From assembly GCA_030831445.1 (NCBI GenBank), contig JAURLB010000078.1:1-8259 (forward strand): a stretch of DNA of 8,259 bases, read 5' to 3'. Origin of the DNA: Candidatus Nanopelagicales bacterium (lineage in GTDB: Bacteria > Actinomycetota > Actinomycetes > S36-B12 > UBA5976). Both the position numbers and the translations under genes were made by a program. The notes under the pieces were generated by a model. It worked only from the letters and a program-made list of their open reading frames with translations, had not been told where the DNA came from and did not search any database. How positions within the stretch are numbered: position 1 is the first letter of the stretch; every line of letters starts with the position of its first letter. This document shows, piece after piece, positions 1 to 6,977 of this stretch.

Positions 1-387
1 CTTATGGGATTCGGTCACCGGGTCTATAAGAATTATGACCCTCGCGCTGCAATCATTAAGAAAGCGGCGGACGAAGTGTTTGCAAGTATGAACATTGATG
101 ACCCACTTTTCGAAATTGCGCTTCGCCTTGAAGAAGCAGCCCTCAATGATGAGTATTTCATCAGTCGCAAGCTCTATCCCAACGTTGATTTCTATACGGG
201 TTTGATTTATCGTGCAATGGGATTTCCGACCCAAATGTTTACAGTCCTTTTCGCTCTTGGACGGCTCCCAGGCTGGATCGCTCAGTGGCGTGAAATGATT
301 GAAGACCCACACACAAAAATTGGGCGGCCACGCCAAATTTACGTTGGTGAGTCATATCGAGATTTCGTTGAGATAAAGAAGCGTTAA
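1..387 (+). CDS. gltA: Citrate synthase, C-terminal part (5' end outside window)
   Basis: This enzyme condenses acetyl-CoA with oxaloacetate to give citrate, the entry step of the TCA cycle, in the cytoplasm. The reading frame is open from base 1, so the gene starts upstream and about 128 residues are visible. The segment opens with the family signature [14 protein letters not shown] and continues with YPNVDFYTG and GRPRQIYVG. Counting from the first visible Met, His5, Arg14, Asp62 and Arg87 have the same spacing as His305, Arg314, Asp362 and Arg387 of E. coli GltA (numbering from memory), so substrate-binding residues and the catalytic Asp are intact. The other catalytic His lies off the edge. 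The TAA stop overlaps the dapD stop on the other strand. The family is certain. The symbol could also be citA, or a 2-methylcitrate synthase paralogue, since the discriminating N-terminal part is not seen. Confidence 0.95.
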   Translation, partial: LMGFGHRVYKNYDPRAAIIKKAADEVFASMNIDDPLFEIALRLEEAALNDEYFISRKLYPNVDFYTGLIYRAMGFPTQMFTVLFALGRLPGWIAQWREMIEDPHTKIGRPRQIYVGESYRDFVEIKKR

Positions 388-1310
388 TTGCCTGAGTGCA
401 ATTGTGGATTTAATCCATTCCACGCACCATTTGTTGGCACGACTTCTAATTTTCCGTCAAGCGAATTTCTTCGAAATAACAAATCGCTATGACCTGAGAG
501 TTCGCGCGCTTTGACAACTTCACCGTCAGGGAGAGTGATTTTTGAACCTGCTGTGATGTAGGTGCCGGCTTCAATAATGCAGTTATCGCCAAGTGAAATT
601 CCGACTCCTGCATTTGCACCAATCAGACACTTCTTTCCAATAGTGATGACTTCTTTGCCACCACCAGAGAGTGTTCCCATAATCGATGCACCGCCACCAA
701 TATCAGAACCATCTCCAACAAGTACACCAGCAGAGATTCGTCCCTCCACCATGGAAGTGCCAAGAGTGCCAGCATTGAAGTTCACAAATCCTTCATGCAT
801 CACTGTCGTGCCTTCCGCAAGGTGAGCTCCCAATCTGACCCGATTGCCATCAGCAATCCGAACACCACTTGGAACTACATAATCAATCATTCGAGGGAAC
901 TTATCAACCGCGAGAACTGCGAGCTCAATATTCTGTGAAATCGCTCGAGCTTTGCAAGCCGCAAATTCACTTGGCAAGATTGCTCCACGCTGTGTCCAAA
1001 CAACATTTGGTAGTACGCCAAAAATCCCCTCAACATTGATGCTTCGAGGCTTCACGAGCCGATAGGACAGTAGATGTAATCGCAAATACGCGTCTTCAAC
1101 GCTTTTAATTGGCTGGGATAAATCAGGGATTCGCACCTCGATCACCTTGCGCTCAACTCCACGAATAGCATCAGTTGAATCACTCAAGGCGAGACTGGAT
1201 TCAGCCAAGGAACCCAGTGTTGGCGACGGAAACCAGACATCAAGCACTTGTTGGTTTTGATAGGTTGCAAGCCCAACACCAACAGCCTCAGCGTTCAAAT
1301 ATTCGCTCAC
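384..1310 (-). CDS. dapD: 2,3,4,5-tetrahydropyridine-2,6-dicarboxylate N-succinyltransferase (actinobacterial type)
   Basis: DapD transfers succinyl from succinyl-CoA to tetrahydrodipicolinate, giving N-succinyl-2-amino-6-ketopimelate in the meso-diaminopimelate/lysine pathway. The product is 308 residues, close to the roughly 317 of M. tuberculosis DapD, which it resembles throughout: VWFPSP (25-30), [13 protein letters not shown] (73-85), [20 protein letters not shown] (135-154), [15 protein letters not shown] (170-184), MVEGRISAG (187-195), [20 protein letters not shown] (199-218) and VKARELSG (266-273). The middle and later parts, rich in Gly, Ile and Val hexapeptides, form the left-handed beta-helix of a trimeric acyltransferase. 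I chose the GTG at 1308-1310 because the resulting N-terminus matches the mycobacterial one in length and a -10-like element sits 7 nt upstream. A TTG at 1340 would overlap dapE. It diverges from dapE, as in mycobacteria, and converges on gltA. Confidence 0.95.
   Translation of the reverse strand: MSEYLNAEAVGVGLATYQNQQVLDVWFPSPTLGSLAESSLALSDSTDAIRGVERKVIEVRIPDLSQPIKSVEDAYLRLHLLSYRLVKPRSINVEGIFGVLPNVVWTQRGAILPSEFAACKARAISQNIELAVLAVDKFPRMIDYVVPSGVRIADGNRVRLGAHLAEGTTVMHEGFVNFNAGTLGTSMVEGRISAGVLVGDGSDIGGGASIMGTLSGGGKEVITIGKKCLIGANAGVGISLGDNCIIEAGTYITAGSKITLPDGEVVKARELSGHSDLLFRRNSLDGKLEVVPTNGAWNGLNPQLHSGN
386..417. repeat. Two short inverted repeats at the gltA/dapD convergent junction
   Basis: AATTGC at 386-391 pairs with GCAATT at 398-403 around a 6-nt loop. 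TGGAT at 405-409 pairs with ATCCA at 413-417 around a 3-nt loop. Both lie over the stop codons and last codons of dapD. No T-tract follows on either strand, so a classical intrinsic terminator is not supported. They could be weak bidirectional terminator or 3'-end-stabilising hairpins, or chance. Confidence 0.25.
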
Positions 1311-1328
1311 ACGCACTACGGTACAGAC
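1294..1328 (+). promoter_or_regulatory. Putative leaderless promoter of dapE
   Basis: TTCAAA (1294-1299) resembles a -35 hexamer (four of six matches to TTGACA). It is 17 nt from TACGGT (1317-1322), a TANNNT-type -10. Six bases separate that -10 from the ATG at 1329, which puts the expected +1 on the A of the start codon. There is no Shine-Dalgarno sequence, which agrees with a leaderless mRNA. The -35 lies inside the first codons of dapD. Confidence 0.55.
1311..1323 (-). promoter_or_regulatory. Putative leaderless promoter of dapD (-10 element)
   Basis: Read on the minus strand, TACCGT (1323 down to 1318) fits the TANNNT -10 pattern of actinobacteria. It lies 7 nt before the GTG at 1310, so transcription could begin at or next to the start codon. 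I see no convincing -35 hexamer and no Shine-Dalgarno sequence. It overlaps the dapE -10 on the opposite strand by five bases. Confidence 0.45.
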
Positions 1329-2465
1329 ATGGAGAACCAAAAGGCTAGGGCAGTGCTGAATCTTGAGGGAGATATTCTTGATTTGACCGAGAGCCTCATA
1401 GCAATTTCATCGGTTTCCCACAACGAAGAACTACTTGCCAACGCAATCGAAACTGCGCTGAAGGACTACCAACATCTCAAGGTTGAACGCTTTGGAAATA
1501 GCATCGTGGCAAGTACCAACTTCAACAGAGCTGAACGAGTGATACTTGCCGGCCACATCGACACAGTGCCAAGTTCTGGCAATGACTCACCTTTACGAAT
1601 TCTGAAAGGTCAAACACCTCCAGTTAGAGACAACAACCAAGGTCTTGAAGTAAGTGAAGATCGACTCTATGGTCTTGGCTCGTGCGATATGAAAGGTGGT
1701 CTTGCAGTTGGGCTAAAACTTGCGGCCACGCTTCAGAATTCAAATCGCGACGTGACCTTCATGTTTTACGAAGCGGAGGAAGTTGAATCTATTCACAATG
1801 GACTTTACAAAATTGCTCAACAACAACCAGAACTCTTTTCTGCTGACTTCGCAGTGTTACTCGAACCTTCAAATGCCCAGATCGAAGCCGGTTGCCAAGG
1901 AACGCTTCGGTTCAACATAGCACTTTGTGGCCTGAGAGCACATACGGCTCGCGCTTGGATGGGAGACAACGCCATTCACAAAGCAGCTGAAGTGCTCACA
2001 ATCCTCGCCTCGTATGTGCCAGATGTTGTAGATGTCGACGGATTGAAATATCGCGAAGGATTGCAATGCATCGGTATCAGCGGTGGAGTTGCTGGCAACG
2101 TTGTCCCAGATGAATCTCTCATCTCGATTAATTATCGCTACGCGCCGACCACGTCACCAGCACAAGCGGTTTTACGGATGGAGCAGCTCTTTGCTGGCTA
2201 TGAGATTGAAGTTGTCGATAATGCCGGCGGGGCACTACCGGGGCTCACCCAAAGTGCAGCAAAAGCTTTCATCGAAGTGTCAGGCAAAAGTGTGCAACCA
2301 AAGTTTGGCTGGACTGACGTTGCCCGAATGGCTGAGTTTTCAATTCCTGCAGTGAACTTTGGACCAGGAGATCCCTCCCTTGCCCATGCCCCGAATGAAT
2401 ATGTTGTGATCGAGCACCTTTATGAGTGTGAACGAGTACTCACTTCTTGGTTGACTAGTAGCTGA
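1329..2465 (+). CDS. dapE: Succinyl-diaminopimelate desuccinylase
   Basis: DapE is a cytoplasmic di-zinc hydrolase that splits N-succinyl-LL-diaminopimelate into succinate and LL-diaminopimelate. The 378-residue product has the M20 peptidase family layout: LAGHIDTVP (73-81) with metal ligand His76 and Asp78; [10 protein letters not shown] (115-124) with bridging Asp120; EAEE (148-151) with general base Glu150 and metal ligand Glu151; [13 protein letters not shown] (179-191) with ligand Glu179; a dimerisation lid with HTARAW (205-210); and final ligand His353 in AHAPNEY. All catalytic residues expected for the family are present. The ATG at 1329 is preferred: an in-frame ATG at 1248 would add 27 residues with no family character and overlap dapD by 63 bases, while the 1329 start has a leaderless-type promoter. 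Other M20 amidohydrolases are possible, but the dapD partner makes DapE very likely. Confidence 0.95.
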   Translation: MENQKARAVLNLEGDILDLTESLIAISSVSHNEELLANAIETALKDYQHLKVERFGNSIVASTNFNRAERVILAGHIDTVPSSGNDSPLRILKGQTPPVRDNNQGLEVSEDRLYGLGSCDMKGGLAVGLKLAATLQNSNRDVTFMFYEAEEVESIHNGLYKIAQQQPELFSADFAVLLEPSNAQIEAGCQGTLRFNIALCGLRAHTARAWMGDNAIHKAAEVLTILASYVPDVVDVDGLKYREGLQCIGISGGVAGNVVPDESLISINYRYAPTTSPAQAVLRMEQLFAGYEIEVVDNAGGALPGLTQSAAKAFIEVSGKSVQPKFGWTDVARMAEFSIPAVNFGPGDPSLAHAPNEYVVIEHLYECERVLTSWLTSS

Positions 2466-2481
2466 CACGTACTATTCGCAG
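2447..2481 (+). promoter_or_regulatory. Putative leaderless promoter upstream of the 74-residue membrane protein gene
   Basis: TACTAT (2470-2475) is a good TANNNT-type -10 lying in the 16-nt gap after dapE. Exactly six bases separate it from the ATG at 2482, the same geometry as at dapE. A weak -35 (TTGGTT, 2447-2452) lies 17 nt upstream, within the dapE 3' end. There is no Shine-Dalgarno sequence. It is probably the head of the tilS-hpt transcription unit, with possible read-through from dapE. Confidence 0.5.
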
Positions 2482-2706
2482 ATGAGTTGGATTCTCTGGT
2501 TATTGGGCCTCGTCGTAGTAGGTGTTTTTGCTCTTGTTGCCGTTGGCGCATTCGCTCAAGTGGACGATGAAGAAGTTCTTGATAGTGAAGTTCGATATCA
2601 GCCTGGGATGAAATTACCATTGAGTGTATTTGGGTATCGAAAAGACGTCGTTGATCAATTACTTGAAAATGCATATCGCGACTCACTCAATAAGAAACAT
2701 GACTAA
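2482..2706 (+). CDS. Small single-pass membrane protein with a DivIVA-like segment
   Basis: The 74-residue product has an N-terminal hydrophobic helix (residues 3-24, opening WILWLLGLVVVG), an acidic linker (28-36) and a C-terminal segment with PLSVFGYRKDVVDQLLENA (46-64). That segment recalls the FRGYRxxEVDxFL start of DivIVA/Wag31-type domains and of small DivIVA-domain membrane proteins of actinobacteria. The full coiled coil of DivIVA is absent, so it cannot form the usual polar scaffold alone. One could infer a membrane-anchored element that contacts a cell-division or growth-pole complex, but no function is established. It follows dapE by 16 nt, and its last 8 bases overlap the tilS start. 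It is small, but the credible domain, the promoter geometry and the coupled overlap make it a real gene. Confidence 0.8.
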   Translation: MSWILWLLGLVVVGVFALVAVGAFAQVDDEEVLDSEVRYQPGMKLPLSVFGYRKDVVDQLLENAYRDSLNKKHD

Positions 2707-3670
2707 CCTCCAACCTTTAAGTCTGGCACTTCGCAATGAAGTGAAGAAGTTTCTGGAACATTACACAAATCCAGGTGATCGATTACTTCTTGCTATCTCA
2801 GGCGGATATGACTCAATCGCGCTGTGTCACATTATGCAAAGCCTTCATCAAGAACACGGTGTCACCCTTAGTACGCTTACTGTCGATCATTCTCTGCAGG
2901 AACTCTCTTCCGATTGGACAAAAAAGACTATTGCCCGCATTCAAGCAATGGGAGTTGGTGAAGCAGAAAGTGTCCAAGTCAAGGTTGATATCGACTCGCC
3001 AGAAGGACTGGAAGCAGCAGCTCGAGCTGCGCGCTATGAAGCACTTCAGACAAGAGCCAATGAAATAGGAGCGCGAGCAATCGTTCTTGCACACACCCTG
3101 GATGATCAAGCCGAGACTGTGCTTCTGCGATTGGCGCAAGGCGCGTCGACGAACTCAATCGCCGCCATGCGACAAATTCAGGGAAATCTCTGGCGACCGC
3201 TTCTAAATGTGAGACGCTCGACGCTACGAGAATATTTGAGTGACTTTAGCCTTGAAGCGATAGATGATCCACATAACCATGACTCTCGTTTCACGAGAGT
3301 TCGAGTCCGAGAAGAGTTAATGCCCCACCTGATTGATGTGCTTGGCAAAGACGTGGTGAAAGCACTTGCCACAACCGCTCGCTTGGCTGCAATAGATGCA
3401 GACACACTCGATTTCATTACAGACTCAAGATATGCCGATGTCGTTTTGCAAGGTGAGGTGCAGTGTGAACTGTTGAAACGAGAATTGCCAGCAATTCAAC
3501 ATCGAATTATTCACAGATGGCTAAGTGAGCAAGGAAGTCCTCGATGCAGTAACGAGCATGTGAAAGACGCCCTTCGCTTGGCATCTGAAAGTCAACTGAA
3601 AGGTCCCCTTCGGGTACCAGGTATCGAAATCGTAAAAGAGTCAGGCACACTTCGGGCAGTGAGGAGTTAG
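2699..3670 (+). CDS. tilS: tRNA(Ile)-lysidine synthase
   Basis: TilS uses ATP and lysine to convert the wobble cytidine (C34) of the CAU-anticodon tRNA-Ile to lysidine, so that it reads AUA and is charged with isoleucine. It is essential in most bacteria. The 323-residue product starts with an N-type ATP-pyrophosphatase domain: P-loop SGGYDS (34-39), VDHSL (62-66), EAAARAARYEAL (105-116) and AHTLDDQAETVLLRLAQG (131-148). WRPLL (165-169) and DDPHNHDSRFTRVRVREEL (189-207) follow, matching the tRNA-binding signature. Length matches short actinobacterial TilS; it lacks much of the C-terminal region of the roughly 430-residue E. coli enzyme. The ATG at 2699 overlaps the previous gene by 8 nt, suggesting translational coupling. 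An upstream in-frame ATG at 2624 would add 25 residues lying over that gene in another frame and is unlikely. Confidence 0.95.
   Translation: MTNLQPLSLALRNEVKKFLEHYTNPGDRLLLAISGGYDSIALCHIMQSLHQEHGVTLSTLTVDHSLQELSSDWTKKTIARIQAMGVGEAESVQVKVDIDSPEGLEAAARAARYEALQTRANEIGARAIVLAHTLDDQAETVLLRLAQGASTNSIAAMRQIQGNLWRPLLNVRRSTLREYLSDFSLEAIDDPHNHDSRFTRVRVREELMPHLIDVLGKDVVKALATTARLAAIDADTLDFITDSRYADVVLQGEVQCELLKRELPAIQHRIIHRWLSEQGSPRCSNEHVKDALRLASESQLKGPLRVPGIEIVKESGTLRAVRS
3661..3666 (+). promoter_or_regulatory. Strong Shine-Dalgarno sequence of hpt
   Basis: GAGGAG, 5 nt before the hpt ATG, lies within the last codons of tilS. It is one of the clearest ribosome binding sites in the window and contrasts with the leaderless-type starts of dapE and the 74-residue gene. 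Confidence 0.8.
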
Positions 3671-3671
3671 T

Positions 3672-4223
3672 ATGGATAGCAAAGACGTTGCAAACGACTT
3701 GACGAAAGTGTTGCTGACTGAGAAAGAAATTCTTGCCAGACTCGAAGAGTTAGCGCATCAGATTGAAGTCGACTATGAGGGTAAGGACCTGTTACTAGTC
3801 GGTGTTCTCAAGGGTGCAACTATTTTGATGTCGGACTTAACTCGTGCGTTAAAGCGACAGGTCGAAGTCGAATGGATGGCGGTTTCCTCATACGGTTCTG
3901 GTACCAAATCGTCCGGAGTTGTTCGAATTTTGAAAGACCTTGATGCAGACATAACGAATCGCAATGTTTTAATTATTGAAGACATATTGGATTCGGGTTT
4001 AACTCTTTCCTGGTTACAGTCAAACCTTCGATCGCGAAGCGCCGCATCAGTTGAAATCTTGACGCTTCTCAGAAAGCCCGAAGCGGTGAAAGTGGACGTA
4101 GAGGCGAAATACATTGGGTTCGATATACCACCGGAATTCGTCGTTGGATACGGGTTGGACTACGCCGAAAAATACCGAAATCTTCGAGATATTGGTGTGC
4201 TTTCCCCAGTGGTCTACTCGTAA
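3672..4223 (+). CDS. hpt: Hypoxanthine (guanine) phosphoribosyltransferase
   Basis: Hpt salvages hypoxanthine and guanine by transferring phosphoribose from PRPP to form IMP or GMP in the cytoplasm. The 183-residue product has the type I phosphoribosyltransferase signature VLIIEDILDSGLTLSWL (99-115), with acidic pair Glu103-Asp104 and catalytic base Asp107. It also has the LKG turn (46-48), the flexible loop SSYGSGTKSSG (72-82), Lys135 in LLRKPE for base recognition, and the hood segment GFDIPPEFVVGYGLDYAEKYRNL (149-171). Length is normal for bacterial Hpt. It starts one base after the tilS stop and has a strong ribosome binding site. The tilS-hpt-ftsH order is widely conserved in Gram-positive bacteria. 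Preference for hypoxanthine over guanine cannot be read from the sequence. Confidence 0.95.
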   Translation: MDSKDVANDLTKVLLTEKEILARLEELAHQIEVDYEGKDLLLVGVLKGATILMSDLTRALKRQVEVEWMAVSSYGSGTKSSGVVRILKDLDADITNRNVLIIEDILDSGLTLSWLQSNLRSRSAASVEILTLLRKPEAVKVDVEAKYIGFDIPPEFVVGYGLDYAEKYRNLRDIGVLSPVVYS

Positions 4224-4260
4224 AGCAAAGGTCTGCCCAAGCAGGTAATCTTTACCTCCT
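4224..4260 (+). promoter_or_regulatory. hpt-ftsH gap with inverted repeat at the ftsH start
   Basis: This 37-nt gap is the largest between same-strand genes here. AGGTAA (4243-4248) and TTACCT (4252-4257) form a perfect 6-bp inverted repeat with a TCT spacer, ending 3 nt before the ftsH ATG. A second possible stem, CTGC (4233-4236) with GCAG (4241-4244), shares bases 4243-4244 with it, so the two cannot form together. TAATCT (4246-4251) is a possible -10, but it is 9 nt from the ATG and I see no -35. No normal Shine-Dalgarno precedes ftsH: the seven bases before the ATG read ACCTCCT, its complement. It may be a small operator, a translational-control hairpin or an internal promoter; the choice is open. 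Confidence 0.4.
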
Positions 4261-6177
4261 ATGACACTCAAACGCTTCTTCAAAGGCCCATTTATTTGGA
4301 TTGTGGGCATCTTTATCTTTTTCATGATTGGCTCACAGCTTGTCTCGAGTGCTAATGCTCCGACCCGAGTAGATACATGGGAAGCAATTTCAGCGATCAA
4401 AACGGGCAAAGTGCAAGAAGCACTCGTCCGCGATCGTGACCAGATTCTCCTCTTGACCCTCACCGATGCAACGGTGATTGAAAGTGACTATCTGCTCGAT
4501 CAGGGTTTAGGCATAATTGAAACTCTTGATGAAGCGAAAGCAAATGGAAATTTACCCGGTGGCTATAACGTTGAAGTAGCGCGCGATAACCTCTTCTTCA
4601 CACTACTGATCAACATACTTCCATTCTTGCTATTGATATTCCTCATCTTTTTCTTCATGGGTCAAATGAGTGGTGGCTCACCTGCAATGTCATTTGGTAA
4701 ATCCAGAGCGAAACCATTGAACAAAGACATTCCCAAAACAACTTTCGCGGATGTTGCAGGTGCTGATGAGGCAGTTGAGGAACTCCAGGAAATCAAAGAC
4801 TTTTTGGAGAATCCAAAACGCTTCCAAGCAGTTGGAGCAAAAATTCCAAAGGGTGTGCTGCTCTATGGCCCGCCAGGAACAGGTAAGACCCTGCTTGCAC
4901 GTGCTGTTGCCGGCGAAGCAGGAGTGCCATTCTTTTCAATCTCAGGCTCTGACTTCGTCGAAATGTTTGTTGGTGTTGGTGCAAGTCGAGTTCGAGATTT
5001 GTTTGAACAGGCAAAACAAAATGCCCCAGCAATTATTTTCGTGGATGAGATTGATGCTGTTGGACGACAACGAGGTGCGGGTCTTGGTGGTGGCCACGAT
5101 GAACGTGAACAAACCCTCAATCAGTTGCTCGTTGAAATGGATGGTTTTGAAGTTGCAGGCGGCGTGATTTTGATTGCGGCCACGAACCGGCCAGATATTT
5201 TGGATCCGGCACTTTTACGCCCAGGACGATTTGATCGACAGATTGGGGTTAGTGCGCCGGATTTGAATGGTCGAGAGCACATTCTCAAGGTTCATTCAAA
5301 GGGAAAGCCTCTTGCAGCGGACGTTGATTTGAATGCGGTTGCGAAGCGGACTCCTGGATTCACTGGTGCTGATCTGGCAAACGTGTTGAATGAAGCGGCC
5401 CTTTTAACGGCTCGAACGAATCAACAACTCGTCAGCAATTCGATTCTCGATGAAGCAATTGATCGTGTGATTGCAGGCCCACAAAAACGGACTCGAGTGA
5501 TGAGCGATCAAGAGAAACTTATTACCGCCTACCATGAAGGTGGGCACGCCCTTGTTGCCGCGGCAATTCCAGGTGGAGATCCTGTACACAAGATTACGAT
5601 TTTGCCGCGAGGTCGCGCTTTGGGTTACACCATGGTGTTGCCAGATCAAGATAAATATTCAGTCACACGATCACAAATGCTTGGGCAACTCGCTTATATG
5701 CTCGGTGGGCGAGCTGCGGAAGAACTCATTTTTCATGATCCAACTACTGGTGCGGCCAATGACATTGAAAAGGCAACGTCACTTGCCAGAGCCATGGTCA
5801 CTCAGTACGGAATGACAGAAAAACTCGGTGCGGTCAAATATGGTCAGCAAGGTGGAGATGTATTTCTAGGACGCGATATTGGACATCAGCGCGACTATTC
5901 TGAAAGTGTAGCCGCGGTGATTGATGATGAAGTGCGAACACTTATTGATATCGCTCATCGAGAGGCATATGAAGCACTTGTTGATAATCGTGACATCCTT
6001 GATGGGCTAGTCGTTGAACTCCTCGAACGGGAAACTCTCGCCAAAGAAGACATTGCACGTCTCTTCGAAGGATTGAAATTGCGTCCAGTACAACCTGCGT
6101 GGACAGGTTCGGATGAGCGTAAACCAAGTCAAATTCCGCCGGTTCAATTCCCGCCTTCCAATAACGGCACGCACTAG
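4261..6177 (+). CDS. ftsH: ATP-dependent zinc metalloprotease FtsH
   Basis: FtsH is a membrane-anchored hexameric AAA+ protease that extracts and degrades misfolded membrane proteins and selected regulators. The 638-residue product has TM1 (about 10-30), a short extracytoplasmic domain (31-110) and TM2 (about 111-134). The AAA+ module follows: Walker A GPPGTGKT (203-210), pore loop MFVGVG (235-240), Walker B IIFVDEID (258-265), and the second region of homology [20 protein letters not shown] (307-326) with Arg320 and Arg323 as finger candidates. The peptidase part has the zinc site HEGGH (425-429) with catalytic Glu426 and third ligand Asp501 in AANDIEKAT. The tail (about 609-638) is Pro-rich and looks disordered, as is usual in actinobacteria. 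All catalytic residues are intact. No Shine-Dalgarno is present, so initiation may depend on the upstream inverted repeat, a near-leaderless transcript or read-through. Confidence 0.98.
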   Translation: MTLKRFFKGPFIWIVGIFIFFMIGSQLVSSANAPTRVDTWEAISAIKTGKVQEALVRDRDQILLLTLTDATVIESDYLLDQGLGIIETLDEAKANGNLPGGYNVEVARDNLFFTLLINILPFLLLIFLIFFFMGQMSGGSPAMSFGKSRAKPLNKDIPKTTFADVAGADEAVEELQEIKDFLENPKRFQAVGAKIPKGVLLYGPPGTGKTLLARAVAGEAGVPFFSISGSDFVEMFVGVGASRVRDLFEQAKQNAPAIIFVDEIDAVGRQRGAGLGGGHDEREQTLNQLLVEMDGFEVAGGVILIAATNRPDILDPALLRPGRFDRQIGVSAPDLNGREHILKVHSKGKPLAADVDLNAVAKRTPGFTGADLANVLNEAALLTARTNQQLVSNSILDEAIDRVIAGPQKRTRVMSDQEKLITAYHEGGHALVAAAIPGGDPVHKITILPRGRALGYTMVLPDQDKYSVTRSQMLGQLAYMLGGRAAEELIFHDPTTGAANDIEKATSLARAMVTQYGMTEKLGAVKYGQQGGDVFLGRDIGHQRDYSESVAAVIDDEVRTLIDIAHREAYEALVDNRDILDGLVVELLERETLAKEDIARLFEGLKLRPVQPAWTGSDERKPSQIPPVQFPPSNNGTH

Positions 6178-6182
6178 TCAAA

Positions 6183-6977
6183 ATGGAAGTTTTTGGCATT
6201 CTTAATGTCACTCCAGATTCCTTTAGCGATGGTGGCCGATTTCTTGACATCGATAAGGCAATAGAACATGCACACAAAATGCGTGCAGACGGCGCAACCG
6301 TCATAGATGTTGGTGGCGAATCCACTCGACCCGGTGCAGGGACAATCTCTGCCGATGAAGAAATAGCCCGTGTTCAAGGCATTGTTTCAACATTGCTCAA
6401 AGAAGGTTTCAGGATTTCGCTTGATACATCGAAAGCAAAAGTAGCAGAAGTTGGTCTCGAGCTCGGGGTCCATTACATCAACGATGTGACCGGTGGCCAG
6501 GCTGATGGGGCAATGTTGCCACTCGTTGCTTCATCAGATGCTGAAGTTATCTTGATGCATTGGCGCGGCCCATCTGATGTTATGGATTCCTTGGCAGTAT
6601 ATGACAACGTTGTTCCTGAAGTCTTAGTTGAATTACAGGCCAGACTCGATGCGGCTCTGACTGCTGGCATATCACCTGATCGAATCGTGCTCGATCCAGG
6701 ATTAGGCTTTTCAAAGCAAGCCCAACACAACTGGGAAATACTTGCAAAGATTGATGTGTTCGAAGAATTACATCCACGTCTGCTGCTTGGAGCAAGTCGA
6801 AAGAGATTCTTATCAGAAGTTTTACTTGAAGATGATGAAGCGCATCGAGATCTTGTGACTGCGGCAATTTCGGGGTTTGCATATATCTGGAACATTTGGG
6901 GCGTGAGGGTTCACAATGTTGCCGCATCACAACAAGTGATTCGAGCATATGAGCGGATAGATGAGGCAGGAATATGA
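6183..6977 (+). CDS. folP: Dihydropteroate synthase
   Basis: FolP condenses 6-hydroxymethyl-7,8-dihydropterin diphosphate with p-aminobenzoate to give 7,8-dihydropteroate, the step inhibited by sulfonamides. The 264-residue TIM-barrel product has all family blocks: GILNVTPDSFSDGG (5-18), TVIDVGGESTRPGA (39-52) with the pABA/sulfonamide loop, DTSKAKV (81-87), INDVTGG (99-105), LMHWRG (124-129), LDPGLGFSK (170-178) and LLGASRKRFL (201-210) with the SRK pterin/phosphate site. RVHNV (242-246) closes the barrel where most homologues have RVHDV. It is compact but complete. It begins 5 nt after the ftsH stop with no recognisable Shine-Dalgarno, so it probably depends on coupling or read-through from ftsH. 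Its last 4 nt overlap folB. In many actinobacteria folE lies between ftsH and folP; here it does not. Confidence 0.97.
   Translation: MEVFGILNVTPDSFSDGGRFLDIDKAIEHAHKMRADGATVIDVGGESTRPGAGTISADEEIARVQGIVSTLLKEGFRISLDTSKAKVAEVGLELGVHYINDVTGGQADGAMLPLVASSDAEVILMHWRGPSDVMDSLAVYDNVVPEVLVELQARLDAALTAGISPDRIVLDPGLGFSKQAQHNWEILAKIDVFEELHPRLLLGASRKRFLSEVLLEDDEAHRDLVTAAISGFAYIWNIWGVRVHNVAASQQVIRAYERIDEAGI

Noticed and set aside
562..825. Open frame of 87 codons on the plus strand inside dapD, Pro/Ser-rich.
   Set aside because: It is the antisense shadow of the Gly-rich beta-helix of DapD, with no ribosome site and no family resemblance. The minus-strand frame matches DapD over its full length.
1248..1328. 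In-frame 5' extension of dapE by 27 codons from an ATG at 1248.
   Set aside because: It would overlap the DapD N-terminus by 63 bases, has no family similarity, and the leaderless promoter geometry favours 1329.
1311..1340. Upstream TTG (1340) or GTG (1316) as the dapD start.
   Set aside because: The TTG start would run into dapE, adds residues not seen in homologues and removes the divergent promoter. The 1316 GTG is only one base from the -10 and has no Shine-Dalgarno.
2624..2698. Upstream ATG for tilS at 2624 giving a 348-residue protein.
   Set aside because: The extra 25 residues come from the out-of-frame 74-residue gene and have no TilS character. Starting at 2699 gives a length typical of actinobacterial TilS.
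4863..5120. Long frames on the minus strand and in other plus frames within ftsH (also 4751-5167, 4047-4463, 5404-5649).
   Set aside because: They are shadows of the strongly coding FtsH frame, with compositions typical of out-of-frame translation and no recognisable domains.
5533..5547. HEGGH zinc motif in FtsH instead of the E. coli HEAGH.
   Set aside because: Both fit HExxH. The Gly variant occurs in actinobacterial FtsH as far as I recall, so it is not unusual.
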